Assembly (NCBI GenBank): GCA_031258915.1
Contig: JAIRMD010000059.1
Coordinates: 1 to 5,316, forward strand
From: Prevotellaceae bacterium
GTDB taxonomy: Bacteria > Bacteroidota > Bacteroidia > Bacteroidales > UBA932
DNA: 5,316 bases
Direction: 5' to 3'
Numbering within the stretch: position 1 is the first letter of the stretch; the number at the start of each line of letters is the position of its first letter. Below are positions 1 through 5,316 of this stretch, piece by piece. The notes under the pieces were generated by a model. It made no database searches. It had not been told where the DNA came from and saw only the letters and a program-made list of their open reading frames with translations. A program made the position numbers and the translations under genes.

Positions 1-24
1 ATCATTCTTACGCTATCATTCAAC

Positions 25-75
25 ATGAAAAAAACCGTATTCATTCTTATGGGAACAATCCTGATGGAGGCGTGC
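25..75 (+). other. Putative lipoprotein signal peptide of the M49 peptidase
   Basis: The first 17 codons give a K2-K3 n-region, a hydrophobic core of about ten residues (V5 to M14) and a cysteine at position 17. A Gly-rich linker and an acidic stretch (GEDE) follow before the folded domain. This layout is that of a bacterial lipoprotein signal peptide cut before Cys17. Residues -3 to -1 are M-E-A; the glutamate at -2 and methionine at -3 depart from the usual L-(A/S)-(G/A)-C pattern, so processing by signal peptidase II is likely but not certain. Confidence 0.55.
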
Positions 76-2058
76 CAAAGCGGTGGCGGGCAGCGCTCCG
101 GAGAGGACGAAAATTTTAGCTACCCGGTAGAGAGGTTTGCCGATGTGGAAATCCTTCGCTACCGCGTGCCGGGGTTTGAAGCGCTGAGCTTGCAGCAAAA
201 AAAGCTGGTGTACTACCTCTCACAGGCGGCCATCGAAGGGCGCGACATCCTCTTTGACCAGCACGGCAAGCACAACCTAACCATTCGCCGCACGCTGGAG
301 GCCATTTACCAAAATTACGCGGGCGATACCGCCGCTGCCGGCTACAAAGCGCTGGTGGTGTACCTCAAGCGGGTGTGGTTTTCGAGCGGCATCCACCACC
401 ACTACGCCACCGATAAGCTCGCGCCGGGCTTTTCGCAGGCCTACTTTACAGAGGTGGTACAATCGCTCGACCCCTCGCTCCTGCCCCTGCAGGACGGCCA
501 AACGGTGGACGAGCTGCTGGCTGCCATTGCGCCGGTAATGTTCGACCCGACCGTTGACGCAAAGCGGGTAAATCAGGCCGACGGTGAGGACTTAATCGCC
601 ACCTCTGCCAACAACTTTTACAGCAGCCTGACGCAAAAGGAAGTCGAGAGATTTTACGGCGAGCTCAAAAAACCGGCTAACCCTACGCCCGTTTCGCACG
701 GGCTGAACTCCCGCTTAGCAAAGAAAGACGGAAAGATTGCGGAAGAGGTTTGGAAGGTTGGCGGGCTTTACTCAGAGGCGATTGAGAAAATCGTGTGCTG
801 GCTGGAGAAAGCAGCTTCGGTGGCGGAAAACGACGGGCAAAAAAGTGTCATCGAAGCGCTCATCAAGTTTTACCAAACCGGCGACCTGAAAAGCTTTGAC
901 GACTACAGCATCCTTTGGGCAGCGGACACGTCGCGGGTGGACTTCATCAACGGCTTTATCGAAACCTACGGCGACCCGCTGGGCTACAAGGGTACGTGGG
1001 AGGCTATGGTGAACTTCAAAAACCTTGAGGCTACCAAGCGCACGGAAATCATCAGCGGCAACGCGCAGTGGTTTGAGGATAATTCGCCTGTGGATAAGCG
1101 CTTCAAAAAGGAGGTTGTAAAGGGTGTGTCGGCAAAAGTTATCACAGCGGCCATTCTTGGCGGCGACTGCTACCCGGCAACGCCTATCGGCATTAACCTG
1201 CCCAACGCTAACTGGATTCGCGCGCTGCATGGCTCAAAATCGGTAACCATCGAGAATATCACCGATGCCTACGACAAGGCGGCGCAGGGAAATGGCTTTG
1301 CGCAGGAGTTCTACTGGAGCCAAAGCGAGGTGGAGCTCATGAGCAAGTACGGCTTCATCACGAGCAACATGCATACGGATTTGCACGAATGCCTCGGCCA
1401 CGCCTCCGGCAAGCTGATGCCGGGCGTTGGGCAGGGAGCGCTAAAGGCATACGGCAGCGCTATCGAAGAGGCGCGCGCCGACCTGTTCGGGCTGTACTAC
1501 ATTGCCGATGCCAAAATGGTAGCGCTGGGGCTGCTGCCCAACGATACCGCCTACAAGGCAGAGTACAACAAGTTTATGACCAACGGGCTGCTGACGCAGC
1601 TGGTCAGGATTGTGCCCGGCAACAACTTGGAAGAGCCGCACATGCGCAACCGCCAGCTCATTGCGAGGTGGGTGCTGGAGAAAGGTGCACCCGAAAACGT
1701 GGTGGAGCTGAAAAAGCAGAACGGCAAAACCTACGCCGTCATCAACGACTACGGTAAGCTGCGGACGCTGTTTGGCGAGCTGCTGTCCGAAATACAGCGC
1801 ATCCGCTCGGAGGGCGACTACAGCGGCGCAAAGAATATCGTAGAGGCCTACGGCGTTAAGGTTGACCCCGATTTGCACGGCGAAATATTAGCCCGCTACC
1901 AAAAGCTGAACATCGCGCCCTACAAAGGCTTTGTAAACCCCGCTTATGAGCTTATCACCGACCAGTCCGGCGAAGTAACAGACGTAAAGGTAACCTACAG
2001 CGAAGGCTACGCCGAGCAAATGTTACGCTACTCGAAGGAGCATTCGTGGCTGAAGTAG
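25..2058 (+). CDS. Dipeptidyl peptidase III (peptidase family M49), probable lipoprotein
   Basis: This is a 677-residue zinc metallopeptidase that would remove dipeptides from the N-terminus of short peptides. The M49 zinc signature HECLGH is at residues 454-459. The second motif, EEARAD at 481-486, corresponds to EECRAE of eukaryotic DPP III, so E482 should be the third zinc ligand and E455 the catalytic base. FIETYGDP (311-318) places Y315 at the active-site Tyr318 of human DPP III. GINLPN (389-394) matches the substrate-binding asparagine region. H539 in HMRNRQ matches human His568. No key residue is missing, and the length fits bacterial M49 enzymes. The N-terminus has Lys-Lys, a short hydrophobic core and Cys17 followed by QSGGG, suggesting a lipoprotein, although the lipobox (MEAC) is atypical. 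The start has only 24 bases upstream, so its promoter is not visible. Such proteins are, as I recall, sometimes labelled dihydrofolate reductase in Bacteroidota genomes; nothing here supports that. Family assignment is firm; location is inferred. Confidence 0.95.
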   Translation: MKKTVFILMGTILMEACQSGGGQRSGEDENFSYPVERFADVEILRYRVPGFEALSLQQKKLVYYLSQAAIEGRDILFDQHGKHNLTIRRTLEAIYQNYAGDTAAAGYKALVVYLKRVWFSSGIHHHYATDKLAPGFSQAYFTEVVQSLDPSLLPLQDGQTVDELLAAIAPVMFDPTVDAKRVNQADGEDLIATSANNFYSSLTQKEVERFYGELKKPANPTPVSHGLNSRLAKKDGKIAEEVWKVGGLYSEAIEKIVCWLEKAASVAENDGQKSVIEALIKFYQTGDLKSFDDYSILWAADTSRVDFINGFIETYGDPLGYKGTWEAMVNFKNLEATKRTEIISGNAQWFEDNSPVDKRFKKEVVKGVSAKVITAAILGGDCYPATPIGINLPNANWIRALHGSKSVTIENITDAYDKAAQGNGFAQEFYWSQSEVELMSKYGFITSNMHTDLHECLGHASGKLMPGVGQGALKAYGSAIEEARADLFGLYYIADAKMVALGLLPNDTAYKAEYNKFMTNGLLTQLVRIVPGNNLEEPHMRNRQLIARWVLEKGAPENVVELKKQNGKTYAVINDYGKLRTLFGELLSEIQRIRSEGDYSGAKNIVEAYGVKVDPDLHGEILARYQKLNIAPYKGFVNPAYELITDQSGEVTDVKVTYSEGYAEQMLRYSKEHSWLK

Positions 2059-2077
2059 GCTTTTTAGGAGCTATAAA

Positions 2078-2117
2078 ATCCAAAAATCCAAAAATCTGAA
2101 ATCCAAAAATCTGAAAT
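2078..2117 (+). repeat. A-rich short tandem repeat between the M49 peptidase and rseP
   Basis: The gap contains alternating 7- and 8-base units: ATCCAAAA at 2078-2085 and 2086-2093, ATCTGAA at 2094-2100, ATCCAAAA at 2101-2108, ATCTGAA at 2109-2115, then AT. Seen another way, a perfect 15-base unit (ATCCAAAAATCTGAA) is repeated at 2086-2100 and 2101-2115. It ends about 11 bases before the rseP start and so forms an unstructured, almost G-free leader. No open reading frame or hairpin explains it. It may be a slippage-grown leader or one copy of a dispersed intergenic repeat. Confidence 0.85.
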
Positions 2118-2128
2118 AAAACAATCTC

Positions 2129-3514
2129 ATGGGAATAGCAACTCAAATTGCGCAGCTGCTGCTTAGCTTGGCGCTGCTGGTGTTGGCGCACGAGCTGGGA
2201 CACTTTTTTGCGGCCCGCGCGTTCAGCGCACGGGTCGATAAGTTCTACCTCTTCTTTAACCCTTGGTGCTCCATTCTTCGCGCCAAGCGCATTGACAGAA
2301 AGTGGCGGCTGAGCTGGTTTTCGCCGGCACCGCCCAAAGAATGGGCAGGAAATCCCGACAAAACGGAGTGGGGCCTTGGGTGGCTGCCGATGGGCGGCTA
2401 CTGCAAAATTGCCGGCATGATAGACGAAAGCATGGATACCGATGCCATGAAGCAGCCTATGCAGGCGTGGGAATTTCGCGCAAAACCCGCCTGGCAGCGG
2501 CTCATCATAATAACCGGCGGGGTGCTGGTAAACTTTATCGCGGCGCTCGCCATCTACGCCATGATTTTATACACATGGGGACGGGAGTACATCCCCATAG
2601 CCAACGCCACCTACGGCTACGACTACTGCCAAACGGCGCTCGACAACGGCTTCGCCAACGGCGATGTCATCCTCGCCGTAAACGGCAAAACGCCCGAAAC
2701 GCTGGGCGAGGCCGTAGAGCAAATGCTGTACTCGGACGGAAAACCCGTAACCCTGCTCCGCGCAGGCGACACTCTGCAAATAGTAATGCCCAACGACTTT
2801 TCGCAGCAGCTGCTGACCGCCAACGTAAAAATATTCGCCCGTGAGCGTGCGCCGTTTGTGGTGGAAAAAGTAACGGGCGGATCGCCCGCCGCCGAAGCGC
2901 AGCTGCAACGCGGAGACAGCATTGTGGGCATTAACGGAGCGTCCGTTCCCTTTTTTGCCCAAATCAGCGACAGCCTTTTGGCGTACAAAAGCAAGCCGAT
3001 GCTGCTCAACTTTTACCGCAGCGGAGAGCTGCTGTCGCAGGAGATTACGCCCAACGAAAACGGCAAGCTGGGAGTGGTGTTCCGCCCCCTGCATTCGTTC
3101 TTCAAAACGCACAGGCAGGAGTACGGATTTTTCGCATCCATCCCCGCCGGGGTTGCGGTTGGAACGGATGCGCTGGTGAGCTACGTGAAGCAGTTCAAAA
3201 TCGTGTTCACCAAAGCGGGCGCAAAAAGCCTTGGCGGGTTTGGCACCATCGGCAGCCTTTTTGACACATCGTGGAACTGGCCGCACTTCTGGAGCATGAC
3301 CGCGTTTTTGTCCATCATGCTTGCATTCCTCAACATCCTGCCCATCCCTGCATTCGACGGCGGGCACATGATGTTCATCATCTACGAAATGGTGAGCGGA
3401 CGCAAGCCAAGCGATAAGTTTCTGGAGCGCTCGCAAATGGTGGGGTTAATCATCATCATCATGCTGATTGTTTTTGCCAACGGCAACGACATCATGAGGT
3501 GGCTGGGGAGGTAA
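2129..3514 (+). CDS. rseP: RseP family site-2 protease (M50B intramembrane zinc metalloprotease) with two PDZ domains
   Basis: This 461-residue inner-membrane protease would cut transmembrane substrates, in known systems anti-sigma factors already trimmed by a site-1 protease, and remnant signal peptides. The zinc motif HELGH is at residues 21-25 in the first membrane helix. The third zinc ligand lies in NILPIPAFDGGH (402-413), with D410 as the ligand. Further membrane segments are at about 125-150, 387-407 and 436-454, the last with four consecutive isoleucines. Two periplasmic PDZ domains are visible at about 161-235 (NGDVILAVNG) and 243-318 (RGDSIVGING). The roughly 90-residue stretch between the HELGH helix and the second helix, with GWLPMGGYCKIAGM, matches the Bacteroidota form. 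The start is the only sensible one because the HELGH helix begins almost at once; its leader is A-rich with no Shine-Dalgarno sequence. Its usual Bacteroidota neighbour dxr is not upstream here. The local partner anti-sigma factor is not in the window. Confidence 0.96.
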   Translation: MGIATQIAQLLLSLALLVLAHELGHFFAARAFSARVDKFYLFFNPWCSILRAKRIDRKWRLSWFSPAPPKEWAGNPDKTEWGLGWLPMGGYCKIAGMIDESMDTDAMKQPMQAWEFRAKPAWQRLIIITGGVLVNFIAALAIYAMILYTWGREYIPIANATYGYDYCQTALDNGFANGDVILAVNGKTPETLGEAVEQMLYSDGKPVTLLRAGDTLQIVMPNDFSQQLLTANVKIFARERAPFVVEKVTGGSPAAEAQLQRGDSIVGINGASVPFFAQISDSLLAYKSKPMLLNFYRSGELLSQEITPNENGKLGVVFRPLHSFFKTHRQEYGFFASIPAGVAVGTDALVSYVKQFKIVFTKAGAKSLGGFGTIGSLFDTSWNWPHFWSMTAFLSIMLAFLNILPIPAFDGGHMMFIIYEMVSGRKPSDKFLERSQMVGLIIIIMLIVFANGNDIMRWLGR

Positions 3515-3529
3515 GAAAAATGTAGCAGC

Positions 3530-3560
3530 AGGAGCAATTAACGCTGCAATGTTTGCTCTT
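3530..3560 (+). other. Short inverted repeat in the era leader
   Basis: GAGCAA at 3532-3537 is matched by TTGCTC at 3553-3558. The stem can be extended by a G-U and an A-U pair to 8 base pairs (3530-3537 with 3553-3560) around a 15-base loop. It encloses the upstream ATG at 3549 and ends six bases before the preferred era start at 3567. No T-run follows, so it is not a terminator. It may merely be chance; a role in masking the upstream start is only inference. Confidence 0.3.
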
Positions 3561-3566
3561 ATTAGC

Positions 3567-4442
3567 ATGCACAAATCCGGATTTGTAAATATCATTGGCA
3601 ACCCCAACGTTGGCAAAAGCACGCTGATGAACGCCCTGGTAGGCGAGCGGCTGAGCATCATCACCAGCAAGGCGCAAACTACGCGCCACCGCATCATGGG
3701 TATCGTGAGCGGCAGCGATTTCCAAATCGTATACTCCGACACGCCGGGCATCCTCTCGCCGCGCTACAGGATGCAGGAGGCCATGATGAAGTTCGTGGGC
3801 ACCGCCCTCGCCGATGCCGACGTTATCGTGTACGTAACCGACGTGGTGGAGCAGGCCGACAAGCACGCCGACTACATCAAGCGGCTCAACAGCCTGACCA
3901 TTCCGGTCATCGTGGTGGTGAATAAAGTAGACCTCGCCACGCCCGAAAAGCTGGAGGCGCTGGTGGAGCAGTGGCACGAAATGGCACCGCGCGCGCTCAT
4001 CTTCCCAGCGTCGGCCTTAGAAAAGTTCAACCTCGACGTGCTTTCCAAAAAGCTGCTGGAGCTGCTCCCCGAAGGCGAGGCCTACTACGACAAGGATGCC
4101 TTTACCGACAAAAACCTTCGCTTTTTTGCCTCAGAGATTATCCGCGAAAAAATTCTCCTGAGCTACAGCAAGGAAATACCCTACAGCGCCGAGGTGGCGA
4201 TAGAGGAGTTCAAAGAAGAGGAAAAAATATACCGCATTTCGGCGGTGATATACGTAGCGCGCGAATCGCAAAAGGGCATTATCATTGGGCATCAGGGGAA
4301 AATGCTGAAGAAGGTAGGCACCGAAGCGCGCAAGGATATGGAGGATTTCTTTGAGAAAAAAGTATTCCTGCAAACTTTCGTAAAGGTAAACCCGAATTGG
4401 CGCGACAGCGACCGCAAGCTCAAGGAGTTTGGCTACATCTGA
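3567..4442 (+). CDS. era: GTPase Era, 30S ribosomal subunit assembly factor
   Basis: From the preferred start this is a 291-residue GTPase that binds the 3' end of 16S rRNA and aids 30S maturation. The G1 loop is GNPNVGKS (11-18), the switch region TSKAQTTRHR lies at 33-42, G3 is DTPG (58-61), G4 is NKVD (119-122), and G5 is SAL at about 149-151. The C-terminal type II KH domain has GIIIGHQGKMLKKVG from 237, with GHQG (241-244) as the RNA-binding GxxG loop. The frame stays open to an ATG at 3549, which would add six residues. I chose 3567 because the family usually starts with Met a few residues before the GFVxIxGxPNVGKS strand, here MHKSGFVNIIG. A GGAG at 3531-3534 would suit the 3549 start only loosely. 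It follows rseP by 52 bases and precedes the adenosyltransferase by 27, so co-transcription is likely. Era is essential in many bacteria. Confidence 0.97.
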   Translation: MHKSGFVNIIGNPNVGKSTLMNALVGERLSIITSKAQTTRHRIMGIVSGSDFQIVYSDTPGILSPRYRMQEAMMKFVGTALADADVIVYVTDVVEQADKHADYIKRLNSLTIPVIVVVNKVDLATPEKLEALVEQWHEMAPRALIFPASALEKFNLDVLSKKLLELLPEGEAYYDKDAFTDKNLRFFASEIIREKILLSYSKEIPYSAEVAIEEFKEEEKIYRISAVIYVARESQKGIIIGHQGKMLKKVGTEARKDMEDFFEKKVFLQTFVKVNPNWRDSDRKLKEFGYI

Positions 4443-4469
4443 CTATTTTACATCACCACTATTTGACGC

Positions 4470-5000
4470 ATGAAGATATACACCAAAACCGGCGATGGCG
4501 GCGCTACTGCGCTGGGAAATGGAGAGCGGGTGAGCAAAACGCATCCTCGCGTAGAGGCATACGGCGCCGTTGACGAGCTGAACGCCCACCTTGGGCTGCT
4601 GCGCTCGCAGGGCATTGGCGAGCGCCATCGGGAAATGCTGCTCAGCATACAGAAGATGCTAATGCGCTACGCGGCTACGGTTGCCTGCTGCAAAGGCTAC
4701 GAAATGAGCGGGGGCGACGTTACCCTGCTCGAGCGCGAAGTAGATGCGCTGCAAAAAATGCTGCCCGCCCAAAAATATTTTGTCATACCGGGAGGCAGCG
4801 CTGCCGCTGCGCAGTGCCACGTTGCCCGCTGCGTTTGTCGTCGCGCCGAGCGCCTGATGGTAAAGCTCGGCGAAGTAACCGGCGAGCCCTCGCCCATCCT
4901 GCTTCAGCTGCTCAACCGCCTATCCGACTACCTGTTCGTGCTGTCGCGCAGCATCCATGCCGAATCACAGGTGGCCGAAGCGATGTGGATTCCTTCGTAG
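4470..5000 (+). CDS. pduO: PduO-type cob(I)alamin adenosyltransferase
   Basis: This 176-residue enzyme transfers the 5'-deoxyadenosyl group of ATP to reduced corrinoid, making adenosylcobalamin. The N-terminal ATP-binding signature TKTGDGGAT is at residues 5-13, followed by RVEAYGAVDELNAHLG from 27. The helix HVARCVCRRAERL (117-129) and LNRLSDYLFVLSR near the C-terminus complete the family pattern, and the protein ends with the common W-x-P tail. D35 and R128 fall where the intersubunit salt bridge of the Lactobacillus reuteri enzyme is reported; I matched them by position, not by alignment. The family forms trimers in the cytoplasm. Length is normal for the stand-alone form. No cobalamin riboswitch is visible in the 27-base gap from era, so expression probably depends on the upstream unit. 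The product would serve enzymes such as methylmalonyl-CoA mutase in propionate metabolism; no such gene is in the window. EutT and CobA/BtuR types are excluded by the motifs. Confidence 0.95.
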   Translation: MKIYTKTGDGGATALGNGERVSKTHPRVEAYGAVDELNAHLGLLRSQGIGERHREMLLSIQKMLMRYAATVACCKGYEMSGGDVTLLEREVDALQKMLPAQKYFVIPGGSAAAAQCHVARCVCRRAERLMVKLGEVTGEPSPILLQLLNRLSDYLFVLSRSIHAESQVAEAMWIPS

Positions 5001-5018
5001 CAGCAAAAACCATAGCAC

Positions 5019-5055
5019 GTTAAAGTATGCTTAACCGATAATTTTTATTGGTGAA
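5019..5055 (+). terminator. Possible weak transcription terminator after the adenosyltransferase
   Basis: A hairpin can form from 5034-5041 (ACCGATAA) with 5045-5052 (TTATTGGT), giving 8 base pairs including one G-U and a three-base loop. Two further A-T pairs (5031-5032 with 5054-5055) lie beyond one mismatch. A second, exclusive inverted repeat, GTTAA at 5019-5023 with TTAAC at 5031-5035, shares bases with it. The stems are AT-rich and no proper T-tract follows, so this is a poor classical terminator. Its place 30 bases after the stop codon and before a new promoter is the main support. Confidence 0.3.
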
Positions 5056-5070
5056 TTTACAAACAATAAG

Positions 5071-5100
5071 TTTAGATTACCATTTATTTTTTTACTTTTG
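5071..5100 (+). promoter_or_regulatory. Bacteroidota-type promoter for the gene at 5198
   Basis: TACTTTTG at 5093-5100 is an exact match to the Bacteroidota -7 consensus TAnnTTTG. At the expected upstream distance there is TTTA at 5071-5074, one base away from the -33 element TTTG, with an 18-base spacer. Transcription would begin a few bases after 5100, giving a leader of about 90 bases before the ATG at 5198. The -7 element is convincing; the -33 element is imperfect. Confidence 0.65.
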
Positions 5101-5129
5101 CGGGCTTTTTGTGCAGCGGGCTTTTTGTG
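5100..5129 (+). repeat. 14-base perfect direct repeat at the start of the leader
   Basis: GCGGGCTTTTTGTG occurs at 5100-5113 and again at 5116-5129, separated by CA, a period of 16 bases. The first copy overlaps the last base of the -7 element and would cover the transcription start. The G+C content of the unit's first half stands out in an otherwise AT-rich gap. It might be a tandem protein-binding site or a small local duplication. Confidence 0.85.
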
Positions 5130-5171
5130 TACGCATGTATCCACTGCATTGTTACAGAATTTTACTATCAC

Positions 5172-5197
5172 AAAAAAAAATATAGAACCAAATAAAT
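5172..5197 (+). promoter_or_regulatory. A-rich translation leader of the DUF2795-type gene
   Basis: The last 26 bases before the ATG at 5198 are almost all A and T, beginning with nine consecutive A residues (5172-5180), and contain no Shine-Dalgarno sequence. Bacteroidota commonly start translation on such unstructured A-rich leaders rather than by pairing to 16S rRNA. This supports the chosen start. Confidence 0.5.
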
Positions 5198-5316
5198 ATG
5201 TACTGGACCTTAGAACTTGCATCAAAATTGGAGGATGCCCCCTGGCCTGCCAGCAAAGAAGAGCTGATTGATTTCGCCCAACGCTCGGGCGCTCCTTTGG
5301 AGGTAATAGAAAACCT
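5198..5316 (+). CDS. DUF2795-type small protein, 3' end cut by the window
   Basis: The reading frame from 5198 is open to the window end and gives 39 complete codons plus two bases. It begins MYWTLELASKLEDAPWPASK and continues with EELIDFAQRSGAPLEVIEN. I recognise this as the N-terminal part of the short (about 70-75 residues), acidic DUF2795-type protein widespread in Bacteroidota; the rest lies outside the window. The family has no established function that I know of. No signal peptide or membrane segment is visible in this part, so it is probably cytoplasmic. It has its own promoter (TAnnTTTG at 5093-5100) and a leader of about 90 bases, so it seems to be transcribed separately from the four upstream genes. 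Recognition is from memory of the family, without a search. Confidence 0.85.
   Translation, partial: MYWTLELASKLEDAPWPASKEELIDFAQRSGAPLEVIEN

Noticed and set aside
772..1878. Antisense frames opposite the M49 peptidase (772-1230 and 1441-1878)
   Set aside because: They are shadows of a clearly coding gene, have His/Arg/Val-rich compositions typical of antisense translation, and show no start context or family motifs.
2302..2844. Second + strand frame of 180 codons inside rseP
   Set aside because: The translation is extremely rich in Arg and Ala and low in complexity, as expected for an out-of-frame reading of rseP. No motif is present.
2567..3436. Long open frame of 289 codons on the - strand, opposite rseP
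   Set aside because: It lies wholly inside rseP, whose catalytic and PDZ motifs are intact. The product has no recognisable domain, and long antisense frames are expected in G+C-biased coding DNA with few TTA, CTA and TCA codons in the matching phase.
3449..3460. Four tandem ATC codons in the last rseP membrane helix
   Set aside because: A run of four isoleucines is ordinary in a transmembrane helix and four triplets are too few to call a slippage-prone tract.
3971..4354. + strand frame of 127 codons inside era
   Set aside because: This is an out-of-frame reading of the Era switch-to-KH region, Arg/Gly-rich, with no recognisable domain.
5031..5225. - strand frame of 64 codons across the gap before the last gene
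   Set aside because: It runs opposite a good + strand promoter, a repeat and the start of the DUF2795-type gene. The product is Asn/Lys/Phe-rich as expected for translated AT-rich intergenic DNA.
1..5316. CRISPR array, tRNA, rRNA, insertion sequence or phage-like elements
   Set aside because: I saw no regularly spaced repeats of CRISPR size, no cloverleaf-like or rRNA sequence, and no transposase, integrase or terminal inverted repeats. The only repeats are the short ones at 2078-2117 and 5100-5129.

Overview
The window looks like chromosomal DNA of a member of Bacteroidota, probably of Bacteroidales type. The reasons are the M49 peptidase with the HECLGH zinc motif, the form of RseP with a long soluble stretch after its HELGH helix, a truncated last gene that reads as the small Bacteroidota DUF2795-type protein, a TAnnTTTG promoter element, and A-rich leaders with no good Shine-Dalgarno sequence. 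By eye the genes are slightly above 50% G+C and the gaps are strongly AT-rich. I cannot fix the genus.

All genes lie on the + strand. Positions 25-2058 encode a probable lipoprotein-type dipeptidyl peptidase III (M49). A 70-base gap containing a short A-rich tandem repeat follows. Positions 2129-3514 encode the site-2 protease RseP (M50B), with two PDZ domains. Era, the ribosome-assembly GTPase, follows after a short gap (preferred start 3567, end 4442). Then comes a PduO-type corrinoid adenosyltransferase (4470-5000) after 27 bases. These four genes are close enough to be one transcription unit. The roughly 200-base gap at 5001-5197 is the only substantial regulatory region. It holds overlapping weak hairpins, a good Bacteroidota -7 element, a 14-base direct repeat around the presumed transcription start, and an A-rich leader. 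It opens a new unit whose first gene (5198 onward) runs off the window.

Functionally the set is housekeeping: peptide turnover in or near the envelope (DPP III), regulated intramembrane proteolysis (RseP), 30S subunit maturation (Era) and adenosylcobalamin formation (PduO). The genes do not form an obvious single pathway. I did not find a convincing undescribed system. The most noticeable things are the two short repeat structures in the gaps, the odd lipobox of the DPP III, and the pairing of M49 and M50 metallopeptidase genes.
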